DNA from: an uncultured Rhodospirillales bacterium | GTDB taxonomy: Bacteria > Pseudomonadota > Alphaproteobacteria > Azospirillales > Azospirillaceae | Assembly: GCA_903927615.1 (NCBI GenBank) | Contig: CAIYNU010000046.1 | Location: 1 to 60,580 of the forward strand | Direction: 5' to 3' | Length of the DNA stretch: 60,580 bases | In this document: one piece after another, positions 59,442 to 60,580 of the stretch | Position numbering within the stretch: position 1 is the stretch's first letter | Layout: each line of letters opens with the position of its first letter | Translations under genes and position numbers: made by a program | Notes under the pieces: generated by a model | What the model saw: the letters and a program-made list of their open reading frames with translations, nothing else | The model's database searches: none | Told to the model about the DNA's origin: nothing

Positions 59442-60580
59442 TCAGGGGACGATCGATACCGCTGTCGGAGGTTGAGCGGCAAACGATTCGACCACCACCG
59501 GCCGCACCGAGGGATTGACCACCTTCACCCGGGTGTTGACATCCACGAGGTTGAAGAGGGTCTTGATGTCCTCCGCCAACATCCGGTAACAGCCATGGGA
59601 CTCGGCCCGGCCTACCGAATTCGGCTGGTTGGTCCCATGGATCCGAATGTACGGCCAGCCAAGATACAGGGCATAGTCGCCCATCGGGTTGTGAGGACCG
59701 GGCCCGACCTCTGCCGGCAACCGGGGGTCATGCTGCCGCATGGTCGAGGTGGGGTACCACGTTGGATGTTCCCGCTTCCGGATCACTTGGGTTTCACCGA
59801 AGATCAGCACCCGCCGGGTGCGGCCGACGCCGACCGGAAAGTCAAGCAACCGACCGTCGGGCGCGGCATAGTACAACCGCCGGTCGGCGATGCTGATCAT
59901 GATCTGATTGCGTTCGATCGGTGTCGGGGCAGCCGGCTCCTGAGCTTGGGTAACGTGGTGGCTCGCCACCTTATGGGGAGCCACGTCCTGATCGGGAACC
60001 GCATCGGCAACCGGCGCCGACGGCAGGGGGTGGATCTTGGCCGGGGCCACCTGCTCCAGGGTGCAGGTCCGCCCCGAATTCTCCATCTCATCGCATAACT
60101 GGCGCAACGCCGCCTCAGAAGGCCCCTGCAAGGCCAGCACGAACCGCGCCGACCGGTGCGATTGCCTGGCGGACGTGGCCGAAACCAACAAGGGCGTCAC
60201 GGTCGCCATCCGGTCTCCGTAGTGATCCCGCAGTCGCTCCCAACTCACGCGGATTTTTTGACGGGAACGAGCCGGACCGACCCGCAACAGCGTGACGGTC
60301 GAGGCCGGGTCCACGGTGTCGCCGACCGTCACCGGCGCCGCGACGGCCCCGGGCTCGGTGGCTACCGCTGCCGGGGGCGACTCGGGCTTCGGGGCGGCAG
60401 CCTGAACCGCGGCGTCCGGCGGTGTCGGCGGCGACACGGCACCGCCGCCCGCCGCGGGCGTCGCATCGGCCGCCTTAACCGGGGGCGCCGATGGCGACTC
60501 GGGCGCCGGCGCGGTGGCCGCCGGAACCGCAGCGGTCACGGTCATCGGCGGCGACGTCACCGGCGGCGACTCGGCACCGC
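59442..60580 (-). CDS. L,D-transpeptidase (YkuD) with Pro/Ala-rich leader; 5' end outside the window
   Basis: The frame is still open at the right edge, so the true start is not seen (a GTG at 60560 is internal or alternative). The visible part has a Pro/Ala-rich disordered region (about 100 residues), then a SPOR-like fold region (RFVLALQGPSEAALRQLCDE, RTCTLEQV), then the YkuD domain: ISIADRRLYYAAPDGRLLDF, the metal-free active-site RIHGTNQPNSVGRAESHGCY with catalytic Cys in SHGCYRM, and a C-terminal strand (VDVNTRVKVVNPSVRP). It forms or edits 3-3 peptidoglycan cross-links or anchors proteins. The gene ends 192 bases upstream of flgI on the same strand, without evidence that it belongs to the flagellar operon. 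Confidence 0.88.
   Translation of the reverse strand, partial: GAESPPVTSPPMTVTAAVPAATAPAPESPSAPPVKAADATPAAGGGAVSPPTPPDAAVQAAAPKPESPPAAVATEPGAVAAPVTVGDTVDPASTVTLLRVGPARSRQKIRVSWERLRDHYGDRMATVTPLLVSATSARQSHRSARFVLALQGPSEAALRQLCDEMENSGRTCTLEQVAPAKIHPLPSAPVADAVPDQDVAPHKVASHHVTQAQEPAAPTPIERNQIMISIADRRLYYAAPDGRLLDFPVGVGRTRRVLIFGETQVIRKREHPTWYPTSTMRQHDPRLPAEVGPGPHNPMGDYALYLGWPYIRIHGTNQPNSVGRAESHGCYRMLAEDIKTLFNLVDVNTRVKVVNPSVRPVVVESFAAQPPTAVSIVP

Noticed and set aside
57504-60098. 864-codon open frame on the plus strand across flgJ, flgI and the transpeptidase gene
   Set aside because: It is antisense to three clear family genes. Its translation is Arg/His/Gly-rich without domains, as expected of a high-GC shadow frame.
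1-60580. CRISPR arrays, rRNA operon, replication origin or intact prophage
   Set aside because: No regularly spaced repeats, rRNA motifs, clustered DnaA boxes or phage structural genes were seen on either strand.

Overview
The window is about 60.6 kb of high-GC DNA from a free-living alphaproteobacterium. The best fit is a Rhodospirillales or Magnetospirillum-like organism, which is inference from gene content. Evidence includes a divergent ccr/ecm pair of the ethylmalonyl-CoA pathway, a SciP (DUF1153) cell-cycle regulator beside flagellar genes, hopanoid genes hpnI/hpnJ, an aerobic-type cbiD/cobK cobalamin pair, a class I fumarase and many large sensor kinases. The DNA is mostly chromosomal backbone cut by short, lower-GC accessory patches (about 18.3-19.0, 22.9-23.8, 30.6-31.3 and 44.7-45.6 kb). 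I saw no complete rRNA, tRNA, CRISPR array or intact insertion sequence.

Region 1 (1-13 kb) is rich in signalling genes. It opens inside a Ser/Thr kinase fused through a coiled coil, one membrane segment and a Pro-rich linker to a formylglycine-generating-enzyme-like (SUMF1) domain. A 7TM-type histidine kinase, the potassium transporter Kup, a GNAT acetyltransferase and a 1844-residue kinase-like/ATPase/GAF/PAS/histidine-kinase protein follow. The kinase-like head of that last protein has lost its catalytic residues.

Region 2 (13-22.7 kb) holds a small secreted protein, an OmpR-type two-component pair, rsmB, a DHH phosphoesterase, a two-gene accessory cassette and the divergent ccr/ecm pair. 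Region 3 (22.7-31.5 kb) holds a truncated anti-phage-type dCTP deaminase with a small partner gene and a strong terminator, then a pentapeptide-repeat protein, a secreted caspase-Sel1 protein, HU, the AmmeMemoRadiSam genes (amrS divergent from an amrB-amrA fusion) and a lower-GC gene pair of unknown function.

Region 4 (31.5-45.7 kb) has two large hybrid histidine kinases with C-terminal Hpt domains, two overlapping glycosyltransferase-like genes, an hpnI-hpnJ-elbB run for hopanoid head-group work, and a solitary 2TM protein resembling SLATT/DUF4231. Region 5 (45.7-52.7 kb) has cbiD, cobK, fumA, a DUF4239 membrane protein and a penicillin-acylase-family hydrolase.

Region 6 (52.7-60.6 kb) is a flagellar block on the minus strand: sciP, flgD, fliK, a DUF2384-like gene, flgN, flgJ (rod-binding domain only) and flgI. 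An L,D-transpeptidase gene runs off the right edge. Sigma-54-type -24/-12 elements stand in front of flgI and fliK, and a near-CtrA box lies upstream of sciP. This suggests that class-ordered flagellar transcription and CtrA/SciP control meet here.
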